Assembly: GCA_963728785.1 (NCBI GenBank)
Contig: CAVSKV010000002.1
Span: 1,736,001-1,800,000 of the forward strand
Origin: JAGWRI01 sp963728785
Lineage (GTDB): Bacteria > Gemmatimonadota > Gemmatimonadetes > Gemmatimonadales > Gemmatimonadaceae
Length of the DNA stretch: 64,000 nt
Direction: 5' to 3'
This document shows positions 43,804 through 54,798 of the stretch, in pieces. Under the pieces are notes generated by a model. It saw only the letters and a list, made by a program, of their open reading frames with translations, searched no databases and had not been told where the DNA came from. The position numbers and the translations under genes were made by a program. Numbering within the stretch: position 1 is the stretch's first letter; each line of letters opens with the position of its first letter.

Positions 43804-44357
43804 CACGCGCCGCGGAATTGGGCGCGAATCTCGGACAGCGTGCACACGATGCGGAAGGGGAACCCGGCCGCCTCGATCGCCTCACTGCCACCCTGCTCGC
43901 GATCGACGAGCCCCATCGCGACGACGATCTCGGCGCCCGCCTCACTCACGTGCCCGGCGGCCTTGAGCAGCGAACCGCCTGAGGTGATCACGTCGTCCAC
44001 GATGGCGACCTTCATGCCCGCCGGGTTGATGCCCTCGATCCACTTTCCGAGCCCGTGCTTCTTGGGCTCCTTGCGCACGATGAACCCGGTGAACGGATGG
44101 CCGCTGCCCGCCGAAGCGTAAACGGCGGCGAGGACGATCGCGTCGGCGCCCATCGTCGGGCCACCGATGGCGGTGGCGCCGAACTCGCGCGCGATGGCGT
44201 GCACGGCCGCTCCGACCAGCGCAACGCCGTCGGGGTGGTAGGTGACCTGCTTGGCATCGAGGTAAAAGCTGCTCTTGGCGCCCGAGGCGAGCGTGAAGTC
44301 GCCCTCGCGGTAGGAGAGACGGGCGAGCAGGGCGGCGAGTTGATTGTGTTGCGACAT
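43803..44357 (-). CDS. pyrE: orotate phosphoribosyltransferase
   Basis: 184 residues from ATG 44357. The PRPP motif VAIVDDVITSGGSLLKAA and the preceding FYLDAKQVTYHPDG and GFIVRKEPKKHGLGKWIEG (catalytic Lys loop) identify it. It converts orotate and PRPP to OMP in pyrimidine synthesis. pyrF is not adjacent; the dehydratase gene downstream overlaps it by one base. It is divergent from the exported hydrolase gene. Confidence 0.95.
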   Translation of the reverse strand: MSQHNQLAALLARLSYREGDFTLASGAKSSFYLDAKQVTYHPDGVALVGAAVHAIAREFGATAIGGPTMGADAIVLAAVYASAGSGHPFTGFIVRKEPKKHGLGKWIEGINPAGMKVAIVDDVITSGGSLLKAAGHVSEAGAEIVVAMGLVDREQGGSEAIEAAGFPFRIVCTLSEIRAQFRGA

Positions 44358-44486
44358 CCGAGCTCCGGGCGGGTCGTTGCACGACGCTGCGGGCAAACTA
44401 GGCTGGCGGGGCGGTGGGGGGAAGCGCACCTTCCGGGTCGTCCGATTGCGCCAGTCCGTTCCACATCCGTTCGTCGTGAGGATTCC

Positions 44487-45566
44487 ATGCGCCGACTTGC
44501 CTTCGCGATGTCATTGATCGCCGCGGCCGCCTCCGTCCCCGCCCCCGCATCCGCACAGGGGGTGCAGGGCGACTACCACATCACCGCGTTCCAATTCGAA
44601 TCCGGCCAGACGCTCGATACGCTGCGTCTGCACTACACCACGCTGGGATCGCCACACCGCGACGCGAAGGGCATCGTGCGAAATGCCGTGATGGTGCTCC
44701 ACGGTACCGGCGGCACCGGGCGTGGATTCCTCGCCGACCACTTTGCCGGTGTGTTGTTCGGGCCCGGCGAGCTGCTCGACACGACCAAGTACTACGTGAT
44801 CCTGCCCGACGACATCGGTCATGGCGGCTCGAGCAAGCCGAGCAACGGGTTGCATGCTCGATTTCCGGAGTACACGTACGACGACATGGTGCGGGCCGAG
44901 CACCTGCTGCTCACCGAAGGGCTGCACGTGAACCATGCTCGGCTCATCATGGGCACGTCCATGGGGTGCATGCACTCGTGGGTGTGGGGGTACATGTACC
45001 CCACGTTCATGGACGGCCTCGTGCCGCTGGCCTGCGCGCCCACGCAGATCGCGGGCCGCAACCGGATGATGCGGCGGATGGTGATGGACGACATCCGCGA
45101 CGATCCGGCCTGGGACGGTGGCGACTACAAGACGGAGCCGACGGTCGGCCTGGGGGCCGCGCTCCGCGTGCTCTATCTGATGGTGAGCGCGCCGCTAGTC
45201 CAGCAGCGGGAGGCGCCGACGCGCGACCGGGCCGACTCGGTGATCCGGGCGTACGTCGCCGAGCACCTGCGCACGAGCGACGCCAACGACGAGTGGTACG
45301 CGTTCAACGCGTCGCGGAACTACGACCCATCGTCGCACGTGAGCCAGATCACGGCGCCGGTGCTGGCCATCAACTCGACCGACGACCTGATCAACCCGCC
45401 GGATCTCAACGCGCAGCTCATCTTGCCGTTCATCCGCAAGGCGAAGAACGTGAAGTTCATCGAGGTCCCCGAGGGCCACAACACGCACGGGCACAGCACG
45501 CACTCGTATCCGGCGGTGTGGGGGCATTACCTGAAGGACTTCCTGGCGACGCTGCCGGAGCGGTAA
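44487..45566 (+). CDS. exported alpha/beta hydrolase, homoserine O-acetyltransferase-like
   Basis: 359 residues from ATG 44487 with a signal peptide (LAFAMSLIAAAASVPAPASA, then QG). The fold follows MetX: LRLHYTTLGSPHRDAKG, VMVLHGTGGTGRGFL, YYVILPDDIGHGGSSKPS. The nucleophile elbow is in MGTSMGCMHSWVWG (Ser of GxSxG), the acid in NSTDDLINPPD, and the His in EGHNTHGHSTHS. The classic MetX oxyanion 'GG' loop differs, and secretion excludes a role in methionine synthesis. It is probably an esterase acting outside the cytoplasm. Confidence 0.85.
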   Translation: MRRLAFAMSLIAAAASVPAPASAQGVQGDYHITAFQFESGQTLDTLRLHYTTLGSPHRDAKGIVRNAVMVLHGTGGTGRGFLADHFAGVLFGPGELLDTTKYYVILPDDIGHGGSSKPSNGLHARFPEYTYDDMVRAEHLLLTEGLHVNHARLIMGTSMGCMHSWVWGYMYPTFMDGLVPLACAPTQIAGRNRMMRRMVMDDIRDDPAWDGGDYKTEPTVGLGAALRVLYLMVSAPLVQQREAPTRDRADSVIRAYVAEHLRTSDANDEWYAFNASRNYDPSSHVSQITAPVLAINSTDDLINPPDLNAQLILPFIRKAKNVKFIEVPEGHNTHGHSTHSYPAVWGHYLKDFLATLPER

Positions 45567-45633
45567 CGGTCGGAGCAGCGACGCGTGGGACGTCTCCGGA
45601 ACCACGGCGATTCTGCGGTCCAGTTGACGACCG

Positions 45634-46098
45634 CTACCCGTCGTAGAAGTGCACGTCTGGCATTGGATAGTGCTTGCGGTTGCATGTCCAGAGACGCACG
45701 CCGGAGGTCGTGGCGGCAGCGGCGATGAGCGCATCGCCGAGATCCAAGCTGTGCGAACCGGCGTAACGCGCCAGATACGAACCCGCGACGCGCCCTGCCT
45801 GGCTGTCGAGGAGGATCTCGCCTCGGGCGTCGAAGAACGCCTGGGTCGGCGCTTCTTCACCCGGGCGGATTCCGGCGTAGATCTCCGCCAGGGAGACCGC
45901 CGAGCAGTAGGTGGGTACGCCCGAGCCCTCCAGCGTGCGCGCCGCCTTCACCACCGAGGCTCGGCCGCGCAGCAGTTCGATGATGACGTCGGAGTCGTAG
46001 AGAACGCCGCCTACGCCTTCCTGCGGCTCTGCCGTGTATCGCGGCGCAGCCGCCTCATGTACGCGTCGGTGGCGCCGAGATCCGCCCGTTCTTGCCAT
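45634..46098 (-). CDS. PIN-domain toxin (VapC-like)
   Basis: Up to 154 residues. The PIN domain begins at LYDSDVIIELLRGR (first Asp) and includes TYCSAVSLAEIYAGIRPG (second acidic residue) and LDLGDALIAAAATTSGVRLWTCNRKHY (third and fourth). This is the four-acid RNase site of VapC toxins. The only ATG in frame before the domain is at 46098, inside the antitoxin gene, giving an 88-base overlap and about 30 extra N-terminal residues. There is no GTG or TTG closer, so this start or a non-standard codon is used. It cleaves RNA when free of its antitoxin. Confidence 0.85.
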   Translation of the reverse strand: MARTGGSRRHRRVHEAAAPRYTAEPQEGVGGVLYDSDVIIELLRGRASVVKAARTLEGSGVPTYCSAVSLAEIYAGIRPGEEAPTQAFFDARGEILLDSQAGRVAGSYLARYAGSHSLDLGDALIAAAATTSGVRLWTCNRKHYPMPDVHFYDG

Positions 46099-46268
46099 AG
46101 TCCGCTGATTCCGTCGAGCGTCGAGAGTCTCGCCTCTGCTTCGGTCGGTCCGTAGGCGCGAGTCACGGCCTCCCGCACCAGATCGGACACCGTGCGCCCC
46201 TGTCGGTCCGCGAGTTCGCGGAGGCGGCGGTGCGTGCCGGCGTCAAGGTAGAGCTGGGTCCTGACCAT
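46011..46268 (-). CDS. ribbon-helix-helix antitoxin (VapB/CopG-like)
   Basis: 85 residues from ATG 46268. The N-terminal RHH DNA-binding fold MVRTQLYLDAGTHRRLRELA and GRTVSDLVREAVTRAYG is followed by a C-terminal tail that should wrap the PIN toxin (LWQERADLGATDAYMRRLRRDTRQSRRKA). An ATG at 46283 is possible but would place the operator palindrome inside the gene. The gene overlaps the toxin gene by 88 bases and is upstream of it, the usual antitoxin-first order. Confidence 0.85.
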   Translation of the reverse strand: MVRTQLYLDAGTHRRLRELADRQGRTVSDLVREAVTRAYGPTEAEARLSTLDGISGLWQERADLGATDAYMRRLRRDTRQSRRKA

Positions 46269-46269
46269 G

Positions 46270-46285
46270 CGATGTATATACATCG
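46270..46285 (-). promoter_or_regulatory. operator palindrome of the toxin-antitoxin operon
   Basis: The sequence CGATGTATATACATCG is a perfect 16-bp palindrome ending one base before the antitoxin ATG (46268). Its TATA core could also be the -10 region. RHH antitoxins repress their own promoter at such dyads, so autoregulation is expected. Confidence 0.7.
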
Positions 46286-46322
46286 TCCACGGCATGCCGT
46301 CAATCGAGGCGCGCCTGAGCCA

Positions 46323-46376
46323 ATACCTTGACATCCGACAATAGCGCCCCCATCGTGTTGTCGAATGACAAGGTAT
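46323..46376. promoter_or_regulatory. 19-bp inverted repeat pair between antitoxin and PadR genes
   Basis: ATACCTTGACATCCGACAA (46323-46341) is repeated in reverse complement at 46358-46376 with 17 of 19 bases matching, 16 bases apart. The right arm itself contains the dyad TTGTC-N4-GACAA. The left arm contains TTGACA, a possible -35 for the padR gene that starts at 46396. Likely PadR operator sites. Confidence 0.55.
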
Positions 46377-46395
46377 CACTCCGACCGGAGCCGCG

Positions 46396-46725
46396 ATGGC
46401 TGAACGCGCCGACCTCCTGCAGGGCACGCTCGACCTGCTGATCCTCAAGACCCTGGTGCTGGGGCCGCTGCACGGCTGGGCGATCTCCAAGCGCTTGCGC
46501 CAGCTCTCCGACGACGTGCTCGACGTGGGGCAGGGGAGTCTCTATCCCGCGCTCTACCGGCTGGAAGACAAGGGATGGATCGAGGCGGAGTGGGGGACCA
46601 GTCCGGAAGGCCGCCGCGCGAAGATCTACACGCTGACCGCCGATGGGCGGAAGCAACTCGCCGCCGAGCGATCGGAGTGGAAGCTGTTCTCGGCGGCGGT
46701 GGATCAGGTGTTGAAGGCCACCTGA
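46396..46725 (+). CDS. PadR-family transcriptional regulator
   Basis: 109 residues. A winged-helix domain has the family start ADLLQGTLDLLILKTLVLGPLHGWAISKRL, recognition part VGQGSLYPALYRLEDKGWIEAEWG and wing EGRRAKIYTLTADGRKQL. The C-terminal helix is short (ERSEWKLFSAAVDQVL), as in PadR subfamily 2. It is followed 13 bases later by an ADOP permease gene. PadR-ADOP pairs are a recurrent arrangement in Acidobacteria and Gemmatimonadota, where PadR likely represses the permease. Confidence 0.93.
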   Translation: MAERADLLQGTLDLLILKTLVLGPLHGWAISKRLRQLSDDVLDVGQGSLYPALYRLEDKGWIEAEWGTSPEGRRAKIYTLTADGRKQLAAERSEWKLFSAAVDQVLKAT

Positions 46726-46738
46726 GCTGAGCGCGCGC

Positions 46739-49405
46739 ATGCAGAACTGGCTGAAGCGCGTGGGGCGGCGGGTGCGGGCGCTCGTGCACGGCGAGCGGCT
46801 CGACGCCGAGCTGAGCGACGAGATCCGGCTGCACGTCGACCTCGAGACCGAGGATCTGATGCGCACGCGGGGGCTGTCGCGCGACGAGGCGCGGCGCCAA
46901 GCGATGGTCGCGTTCGGCGGGGTAGAGCGGTATCGCGAGGCCCAACGCGACGCGCGCGGCGTGCGGTGGCTCGAGCAACTCGGGCAGGACGTGAAGTACG
47001 TGGTGCGGTCGCTCAGGAAGAGTCCCGGGTTCGTGGTGACGTCGGTGTTGACGATCGCGCTGGGGATTGGCGTGACGACGGCGGTGTACAGCGTGGTGAA
47101 CCGGTTGATTCTCAACCCGCTGCCGTTTGCCGATGGCGATCGCTGGCGCGTGGTCGGGATGCTGATTCCGGCGGAGGGGAATCTCCGAACCTCGGCCATG
47201 ACGCAGGATATGATAGATTGGGCGACGCGGGCAAAGTCGGTGGACGACGTCAGCATCGTGCTCGAAGCTGGGGGCATCCTCACCGCCCGCGGGCATTCGA
47301 CATTGGCGTTTGGAGCGGACGTCGCGCCCGACCTGCTACGAGAGCTCGGTGTGAAGCCGATCATCGGGCGTGTATTCGGGCCAGGCGATGGGGGACCCGG
47401 GGCGGAACGCACGATGGTGCTCTCCGATCACTTCTGGCGAGCGGAATTCGGCGGAAGCCAGGACGTGCTGGGTAGCCACGTGACGATTCATGACACGAGC
47501 TACGTCATCGTCGGCGTCGTGCCCGACCAACTCGACGCGATCGACGACTATTCGAACCGTGCCTTTTGGGCGCCGCTGACTCCAGGCCAGATGGCACTGT
47601 TCACCCGCCAGGGCTGGGGCGTGCGAGGGATCGCCCGGTTGAAACCCGGAGTGACGGTGGAGCGTGCCGAGGACGAGTTGAATCTGCTCAAACGCCAACA
47701 GTGGCTGGCTGGCGGTGGAAAGGTTAGTGATTTCGTCCCGACCCGACTCCTCCGGCCCGGCGATGTCATGGGCACGAACCTCCAGGTCGGGCTCCGGGTA
47801 CTCGTGGGCGCGACGCTGCTGGTCCTTCTCATTGCATGTGCGAATGTGGCGAGTCTCCATCTCGTGCGTGCCGCGCGCCGAGCGCCGGAACTCTCGGTCC
47901 GCGCGGCGCTCGGTGCATCGCGTGGCCGTCTCGTTCGCCAGATGTCCGTGGAGGGGTCGATGGTCGCGGTCCTCGGCGGCGTGGCGGGGATCGTGCTCGG
48001 CTACTGGATGCTTCGAGCGGTGATCCTGCTGCGTCCGCAGCAACTGCGGCAACTCGACGTCGTCCAGTTCGACGGACGTGTCCTACTCTTCGGTGTCGCG
48101 TTGGCCGTGTTGACGAGTCTGGTGTACAGCGTACTGCCCGCCTGGCACGCGACGAGCGCGCGATTTGCGACGCTGTTGCGGAGCGTCGCGTCGACCGGGC
48201 TTTCGCGAGCGAGAAGCCGTCTGCAGGCGGCCGTTATCGTGGGCGAACTCGCGCTCTCCGTCGTCCTGCTGGCCGGCGCCGGTCTGCTCATAACCAGCTT
48301 CACTCGGATGAACGTGAAGGATCCAGGCTTTGCCGCGGACGGACTCCTGGAAATGGAGATCGTCCTGCCGGCGGCGGCGTTTCCCGACTCAGTTGCGCGC
48401 ACCACGTTTTGGTCCAATCTCACGGCTCGGGCCGAAGCAGCACCCGGCGTGGCGGCGGCGATACCGGTGGGATATAGCGTGCTGCAGTCATCAAGCGGAT
48501 GGAGCGAGAGCGCGCTGGAAATCGAAGGAACTCCTGCGAGCCCGAAAGATCAGCAGTTCATTTACAGCACGCGTCGGGTGCCGGGTTCCTATTTCGGGAT
48601 CCTGGGAATTCGCGTGCTGGCAGGGCGAACGTTCACTCCGGACGACGAGCGCGGGGAAACGAACAGCGTCATAATTGGGGAAGGCATGGCGCGGAAATTC
48701 TGGCCGAATGAAAGCGCCGTCGGCCGGCGATTTCGAACGTATGGCACGGGCCCGTGGCTGACAGTCGAGGGCGTCGTGAGCGATGTGGGGATGATCGGGC
48801 CGTCGCCCCAAAACCGTGATCTTCAGGTGTATTATCCCGCGCCGAAAACGGCGCTTGATCATGCAGCGGGCCTCATGGTGCGGACCAGGAGCGGAGCCAA
48901 TGCAGACAGGACACTGGCGGCGCTGCGGAGTCTCGTGAAATCGGTGAACGCCCGCGCCATAATCATCGAAGCGCGGAGCGAACGGAGTATCCTCGACGAC
49001 AACCTGGCCAGCCCGAGGTTCAGCACCACACTGATGGTCGTCTTCGCGGGTCTGGCATTGGTCCTGGCTGCGATCGGACTGTACGGCCTGATCGCATACG
49101 CCGTGAGCCAGCGAACGCACGAGATCGGCGTGCGGGTGGCTCTGGGGGCCGGCACCGGCGACGTTTCGCGAATGATCATTGGTGAGGGCGTTCGGCTGGC
49201 GGCTGCCGGCATCGTGCTCGGACTGGCTTTGGCCTTGGCAGGCGCGCGCCTGCTATCGGCACTGCTTTACCGCGTGAGTCCCACCGACCCGATGGTGTTT
49301 CTTTCGATTCCCGTCGTCCTCGTGGCAACCGCCCTCCTCGCCAGCTACCTCCCCGCCCGGCGCGCCGCCCGCGTGGACCCCGTCATCGCCCTGCGGGCGG
49401 AGTAA
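46739..49405 (+). CDS. ADOP-type MacB/FtsX-like permease, long form
   Basis: 888 residues. An N-terminal soluble region unique to this family (ERLDAELSDEIRLHVDLETED, GLSRDEARRQAMVAFGG) is followed by DVKYVVRSLRKSPGFVVTSVLTIALGIGVTTAVYSVVN, the first membrane helix. Then come a MacB periplasmic domain, three helices, a second MacB-FtsX unit and the terminal ALGAGTGDVSRMI...YLPARRAARVDPVIALRAE. Two FtsX units in one chain with no ATPase domain mark the ADOP group. The ATPase partner is not in the window. Transported compound unknown. Confidence 0.93.
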   Translation: MQNWLKRVGRRVRALVHGERLDAELSDEIRLHVDLETEDLMRTRGLSRDEARRQAMVAFGGVERYREAQRDARGVRWLEQLGQDVKYVVRSLRKSPGFVVTSVLTIALGIGVTTAVYSVVNRLILNPLPFADGDRWRVVGMLIPAEGNLRTSAMTQDMIDWATRAKSVDDVSIVLEAGGILTARGHSTLAFGADVAPDLLRELGVKPIIGRVFGPGDGGPGAERTMVLSDHFWRAEFGGSQDVLGSHVTIHDTSYVIVGVVPDQLDAIDDYSNRAFWAPLTPGQMALFTRQGWGVRGIARLKPGVTVERAEDELNLLKRQQWLAGGGKVSDFVPTRLLRPGDVMGTNLQVGLRVLVGATLLVLLIACANVASLHLVRAARRAPELSVRAALGASRGRLVRQMSVEGSMVAVLGGVAGIVLGYWMLRAVILLRPQQLRQLDVVQFDGRVLLFGVALAVLTSLVYSVLPAWHATSARFATLLRSVASTGLSRARSRLQAAVIVGELALSVVLLAGAGLLITSFTRMNVKDPGFAADGLLEMEIVLPAAAFPDSVARTTFWSNLTARAEAAPGVAAAIPVGYSVLQSSSGWSESALEIEGTPASPKDQQFIYSTRRVPGSYFGILGIRVLAGRTFTPDDERGETNSVIIGEGMARKFWPNESAVGRRFRTYGTGPWLTVEGVVSDVGMIGPSPQNRDLQVYYPAPKTALDHAAGLMVRTRSGANADRTLAALRSLVKSVNARAIIIEARSERSILDDNLASPRFSTTLMVVFAGLALVLAAIGLYGLIAYAVSQRTHEIGVRVALGAGTGDVSRMIIGEGVRLAAAGIVLGLALALAGARLLSALLYRVSPTDPMVFLSIPVVLVATALLASYLPARRAARVDPVIALRAE

Positions 49406-49496
49406 GCCGCAACCGTCCGGCCGACGCTGGTGTCCAACTGAAACATTGGCCGCCGTGCCGCCGTTCGGTTTACTGCCCGACTGCCCGACCCCCTCC

Positions 49497-51989
49497 ATGC
49501 CCCCCTTCCTCGAAGCCTTCCTCCAGGACGCCCGCTACGCCGCACGCGGCCTGCGCAGCAAACCGGGCTTCACGATCGCGGTGGTGCTCACGCTAGCGCT
49601 CGGCATCGGCGCCAACGCCTCGATGTTCTCGATCGTCGACCGGCTACTCTTCCGCCCACCGCCGATGCTTGCCCACGCGGCGCTCGCCAACCGCGTCTAC
49701 CTCGGCAGTACCTACCGCGGCAAGGAGTTCATCAGCAGCGGCGTCCAGTATGCCCGGTACGTGGACCTCACCAACTTCACGCGCTCGTTCGCCCGAACGG
49801 CCGAGTTCACCCAGCGCAAACTCGCCATCGGCGTTGGGACCGACGCCGAGGAGGTGAACGTCGGCGCCGTGAGCGCCAGCTTCTTCGGGTTCTTCGACGC
49901 GCCGCCCGTGCTCGGCCGCTACTTCTCCACTGCGGAAGACGCGCCGGTGACCGGCATGCCGGTGGTAGTACTCGGCTACGGGTACTGGCAGATGAAGTTC
50001 GGCGGCCGCAAGAACGTGCTCGGGCAGACGATGCACATCGGCGCCACGACGTACACGGTAATCGGTGTCGCGCCACAGGGGTTCGTGGGGCTCTGGCCCC
50101 AGGCGCCGTCGGCAGCGTACGTCCCGATCAGCGCCATCGGCCGCGAGATGGGCGCCAACCTCCACCTCGCCGGCGAGATCTGGAATACCACGTATCACTG
50201 GACGTGGGCGTCGATGATCGCCGAGCGGAACCCCGGGGTGACCGACGCGGCGGCGAACGCCGATCTCACGCAGGCCGTGCTGCGCAGCTACGCGGTCGAG
50301 GCGCAGACGGACAAGGGGATGCAGTCGGTTTCGCTGAGCAGGCCGCACGGCATCGCCGCGTCGATACTCAGCGACCGTGGCCCGAGAGAGTCGAGCCTCG
50401 CCAAGATCGCCACCTGGATTGGCGGCGTGGCGCTCATCGTGTGGCTCATCGCCTGCGCCAACGTGGCCAACCTGCTGCTGGCGCGCGCTCTGCGCCGCCG
50501 GCGCGAGATCGCCGTTCGGCTCGCATTGGGCGTAAGCCGCGGACGGCTGGCGTCACATCTCCTCACTGAGAGCTTCGCGCTGGCCCTGCTCGGCGGCGTC
50601 TCCGGCGCAGCGGTGGCGCAGTGGGGTTCGGCACTCCTCGGCGCGTTGTTTCTCTCCAAGACGTCGAACGCCACAGTGATCGACGATCCACGGACGCTGA
50701 TCTTCATCGGACTGGCCACCGGCGCCGCGGGGTTTCTCACCGGCCTGGCGCCACTGTTCCAGACGGCGCACGCCGACCTCACCCGCGACCTCAAGGCCGG
50801 CGCACGGGAAGGGACATATCATAGTTCGCATATACGCACGGGCCTCCTGATCTTTCAGGGAACGCTCTCCGTGTTGTTGCTGGTCGGCGCCGGGCTGTTC
50901 GTGCGCAGCCTGGCCAACGTGCGGGCCACCCCGCTCGGGTACGACGCCGACCCGGTGGCCGTGGTGGGCCTCAACATGCGCGGGGTCACGCTCGACAGCG
51001 CGCAGGCGCACGCGCTCCGCGTCAAGCTCCTCGCCGCGGCGCAGGCCATTCCCGGGGTCGAACACGCCTCGCTCCAGGTGACGATGCCCTTCTGGAGCAC
51101 CTGGGACACGGATCTCTACGTGGCCGGCATCGATACGGTCGGGAAGCTCGGTGAGTTCGATCTCAACGCCGTCACGCCCGACTTCTTCGCCACGATGGGA
51201 ACCCGCATCCTCCGCGGCCGCGGCATCGCCGAACAGGACGTGGCCGGCGCCCCCGGCGCGATGGTCGTGAGCGAGGCGATGGCGCGAAAGCTGTGGCCTC
51301 ATGCCGACGCGATCGGGCAGTGCGTGAAGGTGGATGCCGACACGGTGCCCTGCACGTACGTGGTGGGGATCGCCGAGAACATCAAGAACAGCGCGTTGAA
51401 CGACGATCCCGGCCTGTACTACTACCTGTCGTGGCGGCAGTTCGCGCCGAGCCAGGGGGGCCTGTTCGTGCGCATGCACGGACCGGCGGCATCGCAGACG
51501 GAAGCCGTCCGACACGCGCTGCAGCCGCTCATGCCCGGCGTTTCCTACGTCACCGTGACGCCGATGAGCGACGTGCTCGGCGGTCAAACTCAGTCGTGGA
51601 AGCTAGGTGCTACCATGTTCCTGGCGTTCGGCGTGCTGGCGCTCGCGCTCGCCGCCGTGGGGTTGTACAGCGTGATCGCCTACAACGTCGCGCAGCGGAC
51701 TCACGAAATGGGCGTCCGGGTCGCGCTCGGCGCCCAGATGCGGGATCTAATGGGACTCGTGCTGCGGCAGGGCATCGGCGTATCGGCCACGGGCATCGTG
51801 CTCGGCGCGGCGATCGCGCTGGCGGCCGGGCGGTGGGTGCAGCCGCTGCTGTTCAACGAATCGCCGCGCGATCCTGTGGTCTACGTTTTCGTAGCCCTGA
51901 CCCTGCTCGTGGTTGCGCTCCTGGCCAGTCTGATTCCGGCCCGCCGAGCGGCCAGGGTGGACCCGATGCAGGCCCTGCGGTCGGAGTAG
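49497..51989 (+). CDS. ADOP-type MacB/FtsX-like permease, short form
   Basis: 830 residues from ATG 49497. It lacks the N-terminal soluble region of its neighbour and starts at DARYAARGLRSKPGFTIAVVLTLALGIGANASMFSIVDRLLF. It has two MacB/FtsX repeats, separated by ATWIGGVALIVWLIACANVANLLLARALRRRREIAVRLALG, and ends LIPARRAARVDPMQALRSE. Placed 91 bases after the first permease, it may share its PadR-controlled transcript. It is not a recent duplicate, as the periplasmic parts differ. Confidence 0.92.
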   Translation: MPPFLEAFLQDARYAARGLRSKPGFTIAVVLTLALGIGANASMFSIVDRLLFRPPPMLAHAALANRVYLGSTYRGKEFISSGVQYARYVDLTNFTRSFARTAEFTQRKLAIGVGTDAEEVNVGAVSASFFGFFDAPPVLGRYFSTAEDAPVTGMPVVVLGYGYWQMKFGGRKNVLGQTMHIGATTYTVIGVAPQGFVGLWPQAPSAAYVPISAIGREMGANLHLAGEIWNTTYHWTWASMIAERNPGVTDAAANADLTQAVLRSYAVEAQTDKGMQSVSLSRPHGIAASILSDRGPRESSLAKIATWIGGVALIVWLIACANVANLLLARALRRRREIAVRLALGVSRGRLASHLLTESFALALLGGVSGAAVAQWGSALLGALFLSKTSNATVIDDPRTLIFIGLATGAAGFLTGLAPLFQTAHADLTRDLKAGAREGTYHSSHIRTGLLIFQGTLSVLLLVGAGLFVRSLANVRATPLGYDADPVAVVGLNMRGVTLDSAQAHALRVKLLAAAQAIPGVEHASLQVTMPFWSTWDTDLYVAGIDTVGKLGEFDLNAVTPDFFATMGTRILRGRGIAEQDVAGAPGAMVVSEAMARKLWPHADAIGQCVKVDADTVPCTYVVGIAENIKNSALNDDPGLYYYLSWRQFAPSQGGLFVRMHGPAASQTEAVRHALQPLMPGVSYVTVTPMSDVLGGQTQSWKLGATMFLAFGVLALALAAVGLYSVIAYNVAQRTHEMGVRVALGAQMRDLMGLVLRQGIGVSATGIVLGAAIALAAGRWVQPLLFNESPRDPVVYVFVALTLLVVALLASLIPARRAARVDPMQALRSE

Positions 51990-52098
51990 GGAAATCACCC
52001 ACGGGTCGGCCCTCCTTGCGGGTGCCGGTTTCGGCGTAGATTGACAGGGTGCCCCGTCTCCCCGGGGCGTTTCTGAACAACGCTGTACGTCGAGGGCG

Positions 52099-52565
52099 AT
52101 GCCCATGTCAGTCACGTTCAAGGTCAACGGGGAATCCCACACCGTGGACGTCCCCGCGGACATGCCCCTGCTCTGGGTGCTCCGCGACGTTCTCTCTCTC
52201 AAAGGCACAAAATTTGGGTGTGGCATCGGCCAGTGCTCTGCCTGCGTGGTGCACGTGGACGGACAGCCGACGCGGTCGTGTCTCACTGCGGCGTCCGAGA
52301 TCGACGGCATCAACGTCACGACGATCGAGGGCCTCTCGGCGGACGGCGACCACCCGCTCCAGAAAGCGTGGGAGGAACTGGACGTCCCGCAGTGCGGCTA
52401 CTGCCAGGCCGGGCAACTCATGTCGGCCGCGGCGCTGCTCAAGCAGAACCCGCACCCATCCGACGCCGACATCGACGCCGCCATGAGCGACCACATCTGC
52501 CGGTGCACCACCTATCTTCGGATCCGCGCAGCCATCCACAGGACGGCGGGCATGGAGGCCACGCA

Positions 52566-52569
<4 letters not shown>
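52099..52569 (+). CDS. iorA: 2Fe-2S subunit of molybdenum hydroxylase (isoquinoline 1-oxidoreductase alpha type)
   Basis: 156 residues. The plant-type 2Fe-2S domain has CGIGQCSACVVHVDG and CLTA; the C-terminal four-helix 2Fe-2S domain has CGYCQAGQ and ICRCTTYLRIRAAI. It passes electrons between the molybdenum subunit and an acceptor. Its stop overlaps the start of iorB (ATGA), so the subunits are made together. The substrate may be an aldehyde or N-heterocycle. It has no signal of its own and would leave the cytoplasm bound to the Tat-signalled partner. Confidence 0.93.
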
Positions 52570-54755
<2,186 letters not shown>

Positions 54756-54798
54756 AAGAGGGCTCCATCGCTCCTGCCCACTTCGTCGTACCTGGCGG

